Shown here: positions 1 to 5,962 of the stretch, piece after piece | How positions within the stretch are numbered: the first letter of the stretch is position 1 | Layout: every line of letters starts with the position of its first letter | Assembly: GCA_013139345.1 (NCBI GenBank) | Contig: WTAY01000156.1 | Span: 1 to 10,081 of the forward strand | Length of the DNA stretch: 10,081 nt | Direction: 5' to 3' | DNA from: Methylophaga sp. | GTDB lineage: Bacteria > Pseudomonadota > Gammaproteobacteria > Nitrosococcales > Methylophagaceae | Translations under genes and position numbers: made by a program | Notes under the pieces: model-generated | The model's database searches: none | The model's input: the letters and a program-made list of their open reading frames with translations, nothing else | Told to the model about the DNA's origin: nothing

Positions 1-447
1 TTTAGAATAGTATGTTTTGGTGGTGGTCAATTTAGGGGGGATGAAATTGAGTTAATTCGTGAACTCTCTATCAAGCCTAGAGAATTAGAGCAGGTTAGCG
101 GAGGTGATAATATGCTCGCGGTATATTACAAAAATGCAGCCGTGTTTGTTTATCCGTCATTGTATGAAGGATTTGGTATTCCTCCTCTAGAAGCTATGGC
201 ACTTGGCTGCCCTGTTATTTGCAGTAACACAAGTTCAATTCCAGAGGTCGTTGGTGATTCGGGGGAGTATTTCGATCCTCAATCTATCGAATCAATGAGC
301 GTAGCGGTGGAGAATGTACTTCAATCTACTGAAAGGCATGCAGAACTGATTCGGAAAGGTTTTATTAAGTGCGCGGAGTATTCTTGGGATCGTTGTGCTG
401 CAGAAACGATGGATATTTATCGAGGGCTTGCCAAATTGAAGCATTGA
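1..447 (+). CDS. Glycosyltransferase family 4, C-terminal part (5' truncated by window edge)
   Basis: The reading frame is open from base 1 to the TGA at 445-447 and gives 148 residues with no start needed inside the window; the ATG at 112 is an internal methionine. The visible part is the C-terminal Rossmann lobe of a GT-B fold retaining glycosyltransferase. It has the nucleotide-sugar binding block FVYPSLYEGFGIPPLEAM, in which two glutamates seven residues apart form the family's EX7E motif, followed by the typical GCPVICSNTSSIPEVVGDSG stretch and a terminal helix. Such enzymes transfer a sugar from a nucleotide donor at the cytoplasmic face of the inner membrane during O-antigen or exopolysaccharide assembly. 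Donor and acceptor cannot be told from this fragment. A methyltransferase follows after 107 bases and more glycosyltransferases lie downstream. The family call is secure; the specific role is not. Confidence 0.9.
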   Translation, partial: FRIVCFGGGQFRGDEIELIRELSIKPRELEQVSGGDNMLAVYYKNAAVFVYPSLYEGFGIPPLEAMALGCPVICSNTSSIPEVVGDSGEYFDPQSIESMSVAVENVLQSTERHAELIRKGFIKCAEYSWDRCAAETMDIYRGLAKLKH

Positions 448-554
448 TTTAAATGGCATCTTTAAAAAATTACACGTATGTGAGATGTAAAAGTTGTGCT
501 TTGGCAAGTAGTCAAAAAGGTGTTTTTTAAACTTTACAATATAGAAATTTTATT

Positions 555-1379
555 ATGAGAATATTTAAGAGAATGATTAAAGCAACTTTAGCAGCTCTAG
601 GTTATAAGCTAAGCCATGTATCGGAGTTGCAACAGGTGAGTCTGGGAAATTTTGCGAATCTTGTAGAGGCCTATGAGCAACGAATCAATGAGTCAGCAAC
701 TCCAGCATCCCAATTGCCGATTAACAAATTACGCCCGAAACTACTTGCTCGATTATTAGGTACATCGCCATCTGAGGCCTATTTCATTATCCAAGCACTT
801 CACCAATGCAAGGATTTGAATGGTGACATTTGTGAATTTGGCGTGGCTCAAGGGGAAACTTCGGCTCTGATAGCTAACGAAATAGCACATACTACTAAAA
901 AGAAATTGCATCTGTTCGACTCTTTCGAAGGACTTCCAAAACCTACTGAAAAAGATCAGCTCATAAATGATATTTATGCGTTAGGCAGCATGGATGCCTA
1001 TGCCGGAAAGATGGCATGCTCGGAAGATATGGTGCGTTCACGAATGCAGGCAATATCCTTTCCTTTGAATAGGCATGTAATTCATAAAGGATTCATTGAA
1101 CTATCGATTGAAAATGATAAAAATTTACCTGATGCAGTGTGTTTCGCTTATGTAGATTTTGATTTTTACGAGCCTATAAAGCTTGCCCTTCAGTATCTCC
1201 ATAAGTTAATGCCCCTTGGAGCAATTATTATTGTGGATGATTACAATTTTTTCTCGACTGGCGCTAAAACGGCAGTAGATGAATTTCTCGAAGAAAAAAA
1301 TTCAATAGAGGCCTTTTACAGTCTTCTTATTCCTGATGTCCGCTACGGATATTTTGCTGTTTTGACGAAAATAAGTTAA
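555..1379 (+). CDS. TylF/MycF-type SAM-dependent O-methyltransferase
   Basis: The 274-residue protein matches the macrocin O-methyltransferase (TylF) family, which methylates sugar hydroxyls using S-adenosylmethionine and a divalent metal. Visible signatures are the SAM-binding strand and glycine loop CEFGVAQGETS (about residues 93-103), the acidic segment LFDSFEGLPKP (120-130) and YVDFDFYEP (199-207), then IIIVDDY (224-230), whose aspartates bind metal in MycF-like enzymes. The first 60 residues are a variable helical region. Length is near the usual 220-280. The start ATG has only a weak upstream purine run (AGAAA), so it is less certain than the body. Within a polysaccharide locus this enzyme most likely adds an O-methyl group to a glycan residue, possibly the terminal one; that role is inferred. 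The 446-base repeat-bearing stretch after it suggests that it ends a transcription unit. Confidence 0.88.
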   Translation: MRIFKRMIKATLAALGYKLSHVSELQQVSLGNFANLVEAYEQRINESATPASQLPINKLRPKLLARLLGTSPSEAYFIIQALHQCKDLNGDICEFGVAQGETSALIANEIAHTTKKKLHLFDSFEGLPKPTEKDQLINDIYALGSMDAYAGKMACSEDMVRSRMQAISFPLNRHVIHKGFIELSIENDKNLPDAVCFAYVDFDFYEPIKLALQYLHKLMPLGAIIIVDDYNFFSTGAKTAVDEFLEEKNSIEAFYSLLIPDVRYGYFAVLTKIS

Positions 1380-1572
1380 AAATAACCAATCATGGCGAGT
1401 TATTCGGTGAATGTTAAGGAATGGACATTTAATAAAGCCCGAAAGTCTTTTATGGTGTAGCGCCGCTAATATCTAAGGAACTGATAGGGGTTTCGGATAT
1501 TATTTAACTTTTATTCCTAAGAGTACGTAATGATTACCTTCAAGAAAGCCTAAACTACAAGGCTCCACCTCT
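1380..1572. other. Non-coding stretch after the methyltransferase gene
   Basis: No convincing gene is present. A 22-codon ATG frame at 1392-1460 has no ribosome binding site and no recognisable similarity. A short inverted repeat (AGCCT/AGGCT, around 1547-1564) lies just before the first palindromic repeat. I see no GC-rich hairpin with a T tract that would clearly terminate transcription. The stretch could be decayed sequence left by earlier rearrangement. Confidence 0.4.
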
Positions 1573-1663
1573 TAGGATGTGTGTGGTGAGGCACGAACTG
1601 CATCAATCGCGTAAATATTGGCAATCGCAAATGATGCGGTTCACTTTGTTCACCACATCCTAC
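1573..1663. repeat. Palindromic dispersed repeat, copy 1 (imperfect, with an insertion in the centre)
   Basis: The left arm begins TAGGATGTGTGTGGTGAGGC and continues ACGAACTGCATCAATCGC. The right arm reads ATGATGCGGTTCAC, then CACCACATCCTAC. The arms are imperfect reverse complements, so the element can fold into a long hairpin. Compared with the compact 70-bp copy at 8169-8238, the centre is longer because AATCGC is duplicated around GTAAATATTGGC. The copy lies between the methyltransferase gene and the first MNT/HEPN pair. Confidence 0.8.
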
Positions 1664-1788
1664 ATAAAACTTAATTTAACCCTAACAATCATGATCCAAT
1701 ATTGTTGTTTTATCATCCCGGAGCAAGTTGGTTTTTCACCGTAAATCTTGCGGGGCGCAGAGGAAACCGATTATTGATTGATCAGCTC
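1664..1788. other. Non-coding spacer between two repeat copies
   Basis: No gene is visible. A short inverted repeat (AACAAT...ATTGTT, about 1684-1706) is present. I see no good promoter hexamers at standard spacing. A promoter for the toxin-antitoxin pair that follows would be expected here or in the repeat, but none can be named with confidence. Confidence 0.35.
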
Positions 1789-1838
1789 CTAGAGTGTGGT
1801 GAGGTACGAACCGCGTTGGTCGTGAATGATGCTGGTTT
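1789..1838. repeat. Palindromic dispersed repeat, copy 2 (truncated: left arm and centre only)
   Basis: The segment CTAGAGTGTGGTGAGGTACG, then AACCGC, GTCGTGAATGATGC and TGGTTTA, matches the left arm and centre of the repeat family seen at 8169-8238. The returning outer arm (CACCACATCCTAC) is missing. Its downstream end runs into the upstream region of the MNT gene; the two ATG codons at 1826 and 1829 fall inside it. The truncation next to a gene start suggests that the repeat was broken when the downstream module arrived, or by later deletion. Confidence 0.7.
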
Positions 1839-1855
1839 ATTTTAATTCATTCATT

Positions 1856-1863
1856 GAGAAGAG
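1856..1863 (+). promoter_or_regulatory. Ribosome binding site deciding the MNT start at 1868
   Basis: The purine run GAGAAGAG lies just before the ATG at 1868. The in-frame ATGs at 1826 and 1829 lie inside the truncated repeat and have no such sequence ahead of them. This favours the shorter 94-residue protein. Confidence 0.55.
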
Positions 1864-1867
1864 AAAG

Positions 1868-2152
1868 ATGAGATTGTCACCCCAATATCGGCAAACTATT
1901 AAAAAATATTTTAATGAATTTTTTGATGGCGAAATTTATCTTTTCGGTAGTCGTGTAGATGATGCCCAAAAAGGCGGCGATATAGATCTTTATTTGGTGG
2001 TCAATAATCAAGATAATTTATTTTTGAGAAAAACTAAGTTTTTAAGCAGAATAAAGAGAGAGCTTGGTGAGCAGAAGATTGATGTTGTTTTTAATAAAGA
2101 TCCTAATAGGCTGATAGAGCAGGAGGCAAAAAAATGGGGAGTTCCGCTTTAA
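1868..2152 (+). CDS. Minimal nucleotidyltransferase (MNT) domain protein, probable antitoxin of a HEPN/MNT pair
   Basis: Starting at 1868 the protein has 94 residues and is one minimal nucleotidyltransferase domain of the DNA polymerase beta superfamily. The core motif is LFGSRV...GGDIDLYLVV: Gly27-Ser28, then Asp38 and Asp40, with nine residues between GS and DxD. Asp72 in KIDVVF is the likely third metal ligand. In characterised pairs the MNT protein blocks its HEPN partner by transferring AMP to a tyrosine near the partner's active site; that is known for MntA-HepT and inferred here. The gene overlaps the next one by 19 bases, so the two are translationally linked. An upstream ATG at 1826 would add 14 residues, but that part lies in a dispersed repeat and lacks a ribosome binding site. 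The domain call is strong; antitoxin activity is inferred. Confidence 0.85.
   Translation: MRLSPQYRQTIKKYFNEFFDGEIYLFGSRVDDAQKGGDIDLYLVVNNQDNLFLRKTKFLSRIKRELGEQKIDVVFNKDPNRLIEQEAKKWGVPL
2121..2126 (+). promoter_or_regulatory. Strong Shine-Dalgarno for the HEPN gene, inside the MNT coding sequence
   Basis: A full AGGAGG lies seven bases before the ATG at 2134 and within the last codons of the MNT gene. It fixes the HEPN start and shows independent, strong initiation inside an overlapping gene pair. Confidence 0.8.
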
Positions 2153-2601
2153 TTTATCAAGAAAAATTTAAGGCGCATTTATCAGAAAGTCTTATGCATA
2201 TTAAGCGACTTAATAATGCTATTGCTGCGCTTGAGAAAAAATATACTTTTCCTCTGGTGCTCTCGGAATTTAAAGAAATAGTTAATTGCGATCAAGATTT
2301 AGCCTTTGTCGATCAAGTTATTTATCGTTTTTCAAAGCTTCAAGATAGTATGGGGGCTAAACTTTTTAAATCTTATTTGCTGGCCCAAGGTGAAAATGTT
2401 GATAAGCCATTTCTGGATATTTTGAATCAATTAGAAAAGCTACATATATTAGATGTCGATGAGTGGTTTGAGTTTAGAGACATTCGCAATAGTATTTCAC
2501 ATCATTATGAGGATGATGTGAATGTTGCTATTGATCTTGTCAATATGATTTATAAATCGAGAAATGATTTAGAGCGTATTTTAAAGGCACTTCAAGGGTA
2601 A
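2134..2601 (+). CDS. HEPN-domain protein, probable RNase toxin partner of the MNT protein (not the classic HepT/DUF86 type)
   Basis: The 155-residue, mostly helical protein carries the HEPN signature near its end: RDIRNSISHHYEDD, giving Arg118-X4-His123-X-Tyr125. In HEPN ribonucleases the Arg and His are catalytic, and in HepT the following Tyr is the residue AMPylated by MntA. Before it lie IYRFSKLQDSMGAKLFKSYL (about 63-82) and an FLDILNQLEKLHIL segment (93-106), a layout I associate with a separate MNT-linked HEPN family rather than DUF86. The N-terminal 45 residues look coiled-coil-like. It overlaps the MNT gene by 19 bases and starts behind a strong Shine-Dalgarno. The stop codon falls in one arm of an imperfect inverted repeat (2599-2613/2738-2752). 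The HEPN assignment is fairly secure; toxicity is inferred. Confidence 0.78.
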   Translation: MGSSALIYQEKFKAHLSESLMHIKRLNNAIAALEKKYTFPLVLSEFKEIVNCDQDLAFVDQVIYRFSKLQDSMGAKLFKSYLLAQGENVDKPFLDILNQLEKLHILDVDEWFEFRDIRNSISHHYEDDVNVAIDLVNMIYKSRNDLERILKALQG

Positions 2602-2752
2602 CTCTTCATTATTAAAGGATGCAAGCCATTTTATCTGCTCGTCATTCCTGCATGCTGTTAGCAGGAATCTATGCTCAACGTAGGTTCCCGATAAAAGACT
2701 TCGGGAATGACGATATTTTTATATGTATTTTCCTGTGAATAATGAGAAGTTA
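2599..2752. repeat. Imperfect inverted repeat enclosing a double-hairpin repeat
   Basis: TAACTCTTCATTATT at 2599-2613 and AATAATGAGAAGTTA at 2738-2752 are reverse complements except for two adjacent mismatches. They enclose the CGTCATTCC double-hairpin element. The left arm contains the HEPN stop codon. The pairing is visible, but whether the unit is a real mobile element is uncertain. Confidence 0.45.
2639..2713. repeat. REP-like double-hairpin element (TCGTCATTCC...GGAATGACGA)
   Basis: Perfect 10-bp outer arms, TCGTCATTCC (2639-2648) and GGAATGACGA (2704-2713), enclose two further hairpins: ATTCCTGC/GCAGGAAT (2644-2651/2661-2668) and TTCCCGA/TCGGGAA (2685-2691/2701-2707). The outer and inner pairings share bases, so the element can switch between one long stem and two short ones. 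The CGTCATTCC...GGAATGACG theme is a common dispersed repeat in gammaproteobacterial genomes. It may also slow or end transcription behind the HEPN gene, although no T tract follows closely. Confidence 0.75.
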
Positions 2753-2789
2753 CGAGTGGAGCCTGAACGGTTACTTTCAAGGTTAGGCT

Positions 2790-2858
2790 GTAGAAATCTG
2801 GTGAGGCACGAAGCATATTAATCGCGAATGATGCACTTTACTTTGTTTAGCATCCTAC
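2790..2858. repeat. Palindromic dispersed repeat, copy 3 (degenerate), just upstream of gmd
   Basis: GTAG at 2790-2793, CTGGTGAGGCACGAAGC, ATTAATCGCGAATGATGC and TTTAGCATCCTAC at the end follow the order of the repeat family at 8169-8238. Several arm bases no longer pair. It ends 27 bases before the gmd start, so any gmd promoter would sit in or next to it. Confidence 0.7.
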
Positions 2859-2885
2859 AGTTTTATATTCAATGAGTAGGAAATA

Positions 2886-4004
2886 ATGAAAAAAGCACTA
2901 ATAACTGGCATTACTGGCCAAGATGGCTCTTATCTGGCCGAGTTTTTACTGGAAAAAGGCTATGAAGTTCACGGTATCAAGCGTCGTTCCTCGTCATTTA
3001 ATACTGAACGGATTGATCATTTGTATCAGGATCCGCATGTGGATCACCGGAATTTGATTTTACATTATGGCGATTTAAGTGATAGCTCTAACCTGACGCG
3101 AATTTTGCTGGAAGTGCAGCCTGATGAGGTTTATAACTTAGGTGCTCAGTCACATGTGGCGGTGAGTTTTGAATCACCAGAATATACTGCCGATGTCGAT
3201 GGCCTGGGTACTTTACGATTGTTAGAGGCGATTCGCTTATTGGGTTTGGAGAAAAAAACGCGTTTTTATCAGGCTTCTACGTCTGAGTTATATGGTTTAG
3301 TTCAGGAAACACCACAAACAGAGAAAACGCCATTTTATCCACGCTCTCCGTATGCTGTGGCGAAAATGTATGCATACTGGATGACGGTAAATTACCGTGA
3401 AGCCTATGGTATGTACGCGTGTAATGGGATTTTGTTTAATCATGAGTCCCCACGTCGAGGGGAAACCTTGGTGACCCGTAAAATTACGCGAGGCTTGGCG
3501 CATATTGCATTAGGGATTGAATCTTGCCTGTACTTGGGGAATTTAGATGCTTTGCGTGATTGGGGGCATGCGCGAGATTATGTACGTATGCAGTGGATGA
3601 TGTTGCAGCAACCTGAGCCAGCAGACTTTGTGATTGCTACTGGTGTGCAGCATTCGGTACGTGAATTTATTGATTTAGCTGCGCGTGAATTGGGTATTAT
3701 TTTACGTTTTGAAGGGCAGGGGATTGAGGAGAAAGGCATTGTTGAGCGTGTTGATAATATTACTCTGAGCGCTTTAAAAGTAGGGGATGTGATTATTACT
3801 GTTGATTCGCGTTATTTTCGACCTGCGGAAGTGGAGACTTTATTGGGTGATCCGAGCCTTGCTAAAGCTAAATTAGGATGGGTTCCAGAAATCAGTTTGG
3901 CTGAGATGATTAAAGAAATGATGGCGCATGATTTTGCACAAGCTACGCGCCATGCCTTGTTGAAAAAGCATGGTTATGATGTTGCGGTAAGTCATGAGGA
4001 TTGA
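2886..4004 (+). CDS. gmd: GDP-mannose 4,6-dehydratase
   Basis: The 372-residue protein converts GDP-D-mannose to GDP-4-keto-6-deoxy-D-mannose with bound NADP, the first step to GDP-L-fucose. It is a short-chain dehydrogenase/reductase of the extended type. Visible motifs are the dinucleotide-binding TGITGQDG (residues 7-14), the catalytic Thr132 and Glu134 in STSELYG, and Tyr156-X3-Lys160 in SPYAVAKMYAYW. These positions match the numbering of E. coli Gmd. NHESPRRGETLVTRKIT (185-201) and RDWGHARDYV (224-233) are also characteristic. The full length is as expected. A ribosome binding site, AGGA, lies just upstream of the ATG. The gene is followed after six bases by fcl, so the two are surely co-transcribed. 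No departure from key residues is seen. Confidence 0.97.
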   Translation: MKKALITGITGQDGSYLAEFLLEKGYEVHGIKRRSSSFNTERIDHLYQDPHVDHRNLILHYGDLSDSSNLTRILLEVQPDEVYNLGAQSHVAVSFESPEYTADVDGLGTLRLLEAIRLLGLEKKTRFYQASTSELYGLVQETPQTEKTPFYPRSPYAVAKMYAYWMTVNYREAYGMYACNGILFNHESPRRGETLVTRKITRGLAHIALGIESCLYLGNLDALRDWGHARDYVRMQWMMLQQPEPADFVIATGVQHSVREFIDLAARELGIILRFEGQGIEEKGIVERVDNITLSALKVGDVIITVDSRYFRPAEVETLLGDPSLAKAKLGWVPEISLAEMIKEMMAHDFAQATRHALLKKHGYDVAVSHED

Positions 4005-4010
4005 GGTTTT

Positions 4011-4988
4011 ATGAAGCATATGATGCATATGAAGCGGATTTTTATTGCCGGACATCAAGGCATGGTGGGTTCAGCATTAGTTCGTCAGTTGACTGAACAA
4101 CCGGGTGTTGAGCTGGTTCTGCGTGAGCGCGCGCAACTGGATTTAACGCGTCAAGCTGAGGTTGAGGAATTTTTTCAATCAGAACAGATTGATCAAGTGT
4201 ATCTGGCCGCGGCTAAAGTGGGCGGAATCCATGCGAATAATACTTATCCTGCGGAATTCATTTATCAGAACTTAGTCATTGAAAGTAATGTGATTAATGC
4301 CGCGCATCAAAATAATGTACAGCAATTATTATTTCTTGGTTCATCCTGTATTTACCCCAAGCAAGCGGCACAACCCATGCAGGAAGCGGCTTTGCTAACA
4401 GGGTCTTTAGAGCCAACAAATGAACCTTATGCTCTGGCTAAAATTGCTGGAATAAAATTATGCGAAAGTTATAATCGTCAATATAACCGTGATTATCGTA
4501 GTGTCATGCCAACTAATTTATATGGGCCATTGGATAATTTTCATGCGCAAAATTCGCATGTTATTCCAGCTTTGTTACGCCGCATTCATGAAGCCAAAGT
4601 CAATCAGGATGAATCGGTGACGATTTGGGGCAGCGGTCAGGCAATGCGCGAGTTTTTATATGTTGATGATATGGCTGGAGCTTGTGTACATGTGATGTCA
4701 TTGGATAAAGAGGTTTATCAATCCTTTGTTCTGCCGATGCAGTCGCATGTTAATATTGGTACTGGTCTGGATTGCAGTATCCGTGAATTGGCGGAGTCGA
4801 TAAAAGATGTTACTGGATTTTCGGGATGTTTAACGTTTGATAGCTGTAAGCCGGATGGTATGCCAAGAAAACTATTAGATGTGAGTTTGCTCAAGCGTAT
4901 GGGCTGGGAAGCTAGAACGGATTTGCGCACGGGGCTTAAACAAACTTATGATTGGTATTTGCAGAATGAGTCAAATCTTAGATTGTAA
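4011..4988 (+). CDS. fcl: GDP-L-fucose synthase (GDP-4-keto-6-deoxymannose 3,5-epimerase-4-reductase)
   Basis: The 325-residue enzyme epimerises and reduces the Gmd product to GDP-L-fucose using NADPH. Motifs are the NADP-binding GHQGMVG (14-20), LAAAKVGGIHANNTYP (65-80), Ser111 and Cys113 in GSSCIYPK, Tyr140-X3-Lys144 in NEPYALAK, and His183 in NSHVIPALL. All correspond to the E. coli catalytic set with an offset of four. The chosen ATG at 4011 follows GAGG, which overlaps the gmd stop. In-frame ATGs at 4020, 4023 and 4029 are alternatives, and 4029 (MKRIFIAG) would match the shorter N-terminus of most homologues. The gene is also called wcaG. Activated fucose would be used by a glycosyltransferase of this locus or nearby. 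Confidence 0.96.
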   Translation: MKHMMHMKRIFIAGHQGMVGSALVRQLTEQPGVELVLRERAQLDLTRQAEVEEFFQSEQIDQVYLAAAKVGGIHANNTYPAEFIYQNLVIESNVINAAHQNNVQQLLFLGSSCIYPKQAAQPMQEAALLTGSLEPTNEPYALAKIAGIKLCESYNRQYNRDYRSVMPTNLYGPLDNFHAQNSHVIPALLRRIHEAKVNQDESVTIWGSGQAMREFLYVDDMAGACVHVMSLDKEVYQSFVLPMQSHVNIGTGLDCSIRELAESIKDVTGFSGCLTFDSCKPDGMPRKLLDVSLLKRMGWEARTDLRTGLKQTYDWYLQNESNLRL

Positions 4989-4995
4989 ATTGCTG

Positions 4996-5048
4996 CGTGA
5001 TGTCTGTATGGCAAACCGTATCAATGCTGACTTGCCCCTACACACTCT
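4996..5048. repeat. Degenerate, internally deleted copy of the palindromic repeat
   Basis: The order GATGT, then AACCGTATCAAT and finally CCTACACACT corresponds to GATGT, AACCGCATCAAT and CCTACACACT in the copy at 8169-8238 and its right flank. The central hairpin and much of the right arm are gone. The match rests on short blocks in the correct order, so it is probable rather than certain. The copy fills nearly all the gap between fcl and mntA. Confidence 0.45.
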
Positions 5049-5057
5049 GGATTGTGA

Positions 5058-5468
5058 ATGAATTTTAAACCCCTAAAAGCGCAAATCATACAGTTAGCAA
5101 AAGCAAACGACACAATAGAGTTGCTCTGGCTGTATGGTTCACAGGCAAAAGGTAATGCGCATGAAAAAAGTGATATTGACTTGGCCGTAGCTTTTAAAGA
5201 CTGGGTGAACGATCCTGTAGAGCGCCGCCTAAGGCCTGAGTTACTCGCTTTAGACTGGCTGCATGAGTTAAATTTGCAAGAAGGGCAGCTCAGCGTTTTA
5301 GATATTAGTATTGCCCCGATTCCAATCGCTATGTCGGTACTCCAAAACGGTGAACTATTGCTCAGTAAAAATCGATCCAGGCAATGGCAGGAACAGCAGC
5401 GAATTATGTCAAGATGGGAAATAGACTACTTGTACCATTATCAAAAACAGCGAGCTATTTATGGATGA
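5058..5468 (+). CDS. mntA: MntA-type antitoxin nucleotidyltransferase
   Basis: The 136-residue protein has the MntA layout: an MNT core with YGSQAKGNAHEKSDIDLAV (26-44), that is GSX10DXD with Gly27, Ser28, Asp39 and Asp41, and a probable third acidic ligand, Asp82, in SVLDIS. A C-terminal helical tail follows (RQWQEQQRIMSRWEIDYLYH). MntA of Shewanella oneidensis neutralises the RNase HepT by adding AMP units to a tyrosine next to its active site; the intact motif here predicts the same activity. The stop overlaps the hepT start by eight bases, indicating coupled translation. The start ATG at 5058 has only a weak GGA upstream. The gene sits between fcl and a glycosyltransferase, with no role in sugar synthesis apparent. 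Confidence 0.9.
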   Translation: MNFKPLKAQIIQLAKANDTIELLWLYGSQAKGNAHEKSDIDLAVAFKDWVNDPVERRLRPELLALDWLHELNLQEGQLSVLDISIAPIPIAMSVLQNGELLLSKNRSRQWQEQQRIMSRWEIDYLYHYQKQRAIYG

Positions 5469-5883
5469 TACCTACATTTTCTCAATGCAAGAACATCTTG
5501 AAGAGTTAAAAAGTGATTTGCAAGGTTTAACCGAGATTATTAATCAGCGGGATTTAAGTCGCTATGAGTACCGAGCAGCAGAACGATCCTTACAAATTTT
5601 AATAGAAGCCTGTATCGGTATTGCCAAACACTGGACTTACGCACTTTGTAAAATAGCGCCTGCCGATGCTTATACCGCTTTTGAAAAACTATCGCAACAA
5701 GGCATTGATGGAATCAATGATGTGGAATGGCGTAAGATTATTGGTATGAGAAATGCGTTAGTCCATGATTACCTTAATATCGAACCAGAAATTATCAGAT
5801 TGCTTATAAAAAATACAGCTTATAATAAATTATTTAAGTTTGCGTTTAATGGCCTAACAGTGATGCAAAGAAGTGCAATATAG
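5461..5883 (+). CDS. hepT: HepT-like ribonuclease toxin (HEPN, DUF86)
   Basis: The 140-residue all-helical protein carries the HepT signature MRNALVHDYLNI: Arg97-X4-His102-X-Tyr104. These are the same residue numbers as the catalytic Arg and His and the AMPylated Tyr of the Shewanella oneidensis HepT. Upstream segments RYEYRAAERSLQILIEACIG (34-53) and VEWRKIIGMRN (88-98) are also typical of the family. It would act as a homodimeric cytoplasmic RNase, held inactive by MntA-dependent AMPylation. The order mntA-hepT is the reverse of the Shewanella pair and the same as the first HEPN/MNT pair in this window. All key residues are intact, so the module looks functional. Its location in a glycan cluster suggests lateral acquisition and stabilisation of the locus (inference). 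Confidence 0.92.
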   Translation: MDDTYIFSMQEHLEELKSDLQGLTEIINQRDLSRYEYRAAERSLQILIEACIGIAKHWTYALCKIAPADAYTAFEKLSQQGIDGINDVEWRKIIGMRNALVHDYLNIEPEIIRLLIKNTAYNKLFKFAFNGLTVMQRSAI

Positions 5884-5962
5884 GGGCGTAGGATATACTA
5901 GGGCCTCTAAATATTTACGTAAGAATAGCACCAATCGCATTATTTAATTATGCAGGATATAA

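Noticed and set aside
426..508. Inverted repeat CTTGCCAAA (428-436 region)/TTTGGCAAG (about 500-508) spanning the end of the first gene
   Set aside because: Nine bases with a loop of over 60 bases in AT-rich sequence; a chance match is plausible and no terminator tract follows.
1826..1867. Longer MNT protein starting at the ATG at 1826
   Set aside because: This part lies in the truncated dispersed repeat, has no ribosome binding site and adds residues not expected before the domain; 1868 follows GAGAAGAG.
2843..2869. Promoter for gmd (TTGTTT, 15-base gap, TATATT)
   Set aside because: Spacing is short and the -35 match poor; in an AT-rich spacer such pairs arise by chance. Not supported enough to list.
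3297..4930. Open frames on the minus strand opposite gmd and fcl
   Set aside because: They lie wholly or largely inside secure + strand genes, lack ribosome binding sites and show no recognisable domains.
5885..5940. Palindromic repeat copy between hepT and the GT2 gene
   Set aside because: Only GTAGGAT and CAATCGC match, with no recognisable arms. The TATACT here also resembles a -10 box but has no -35 partner.
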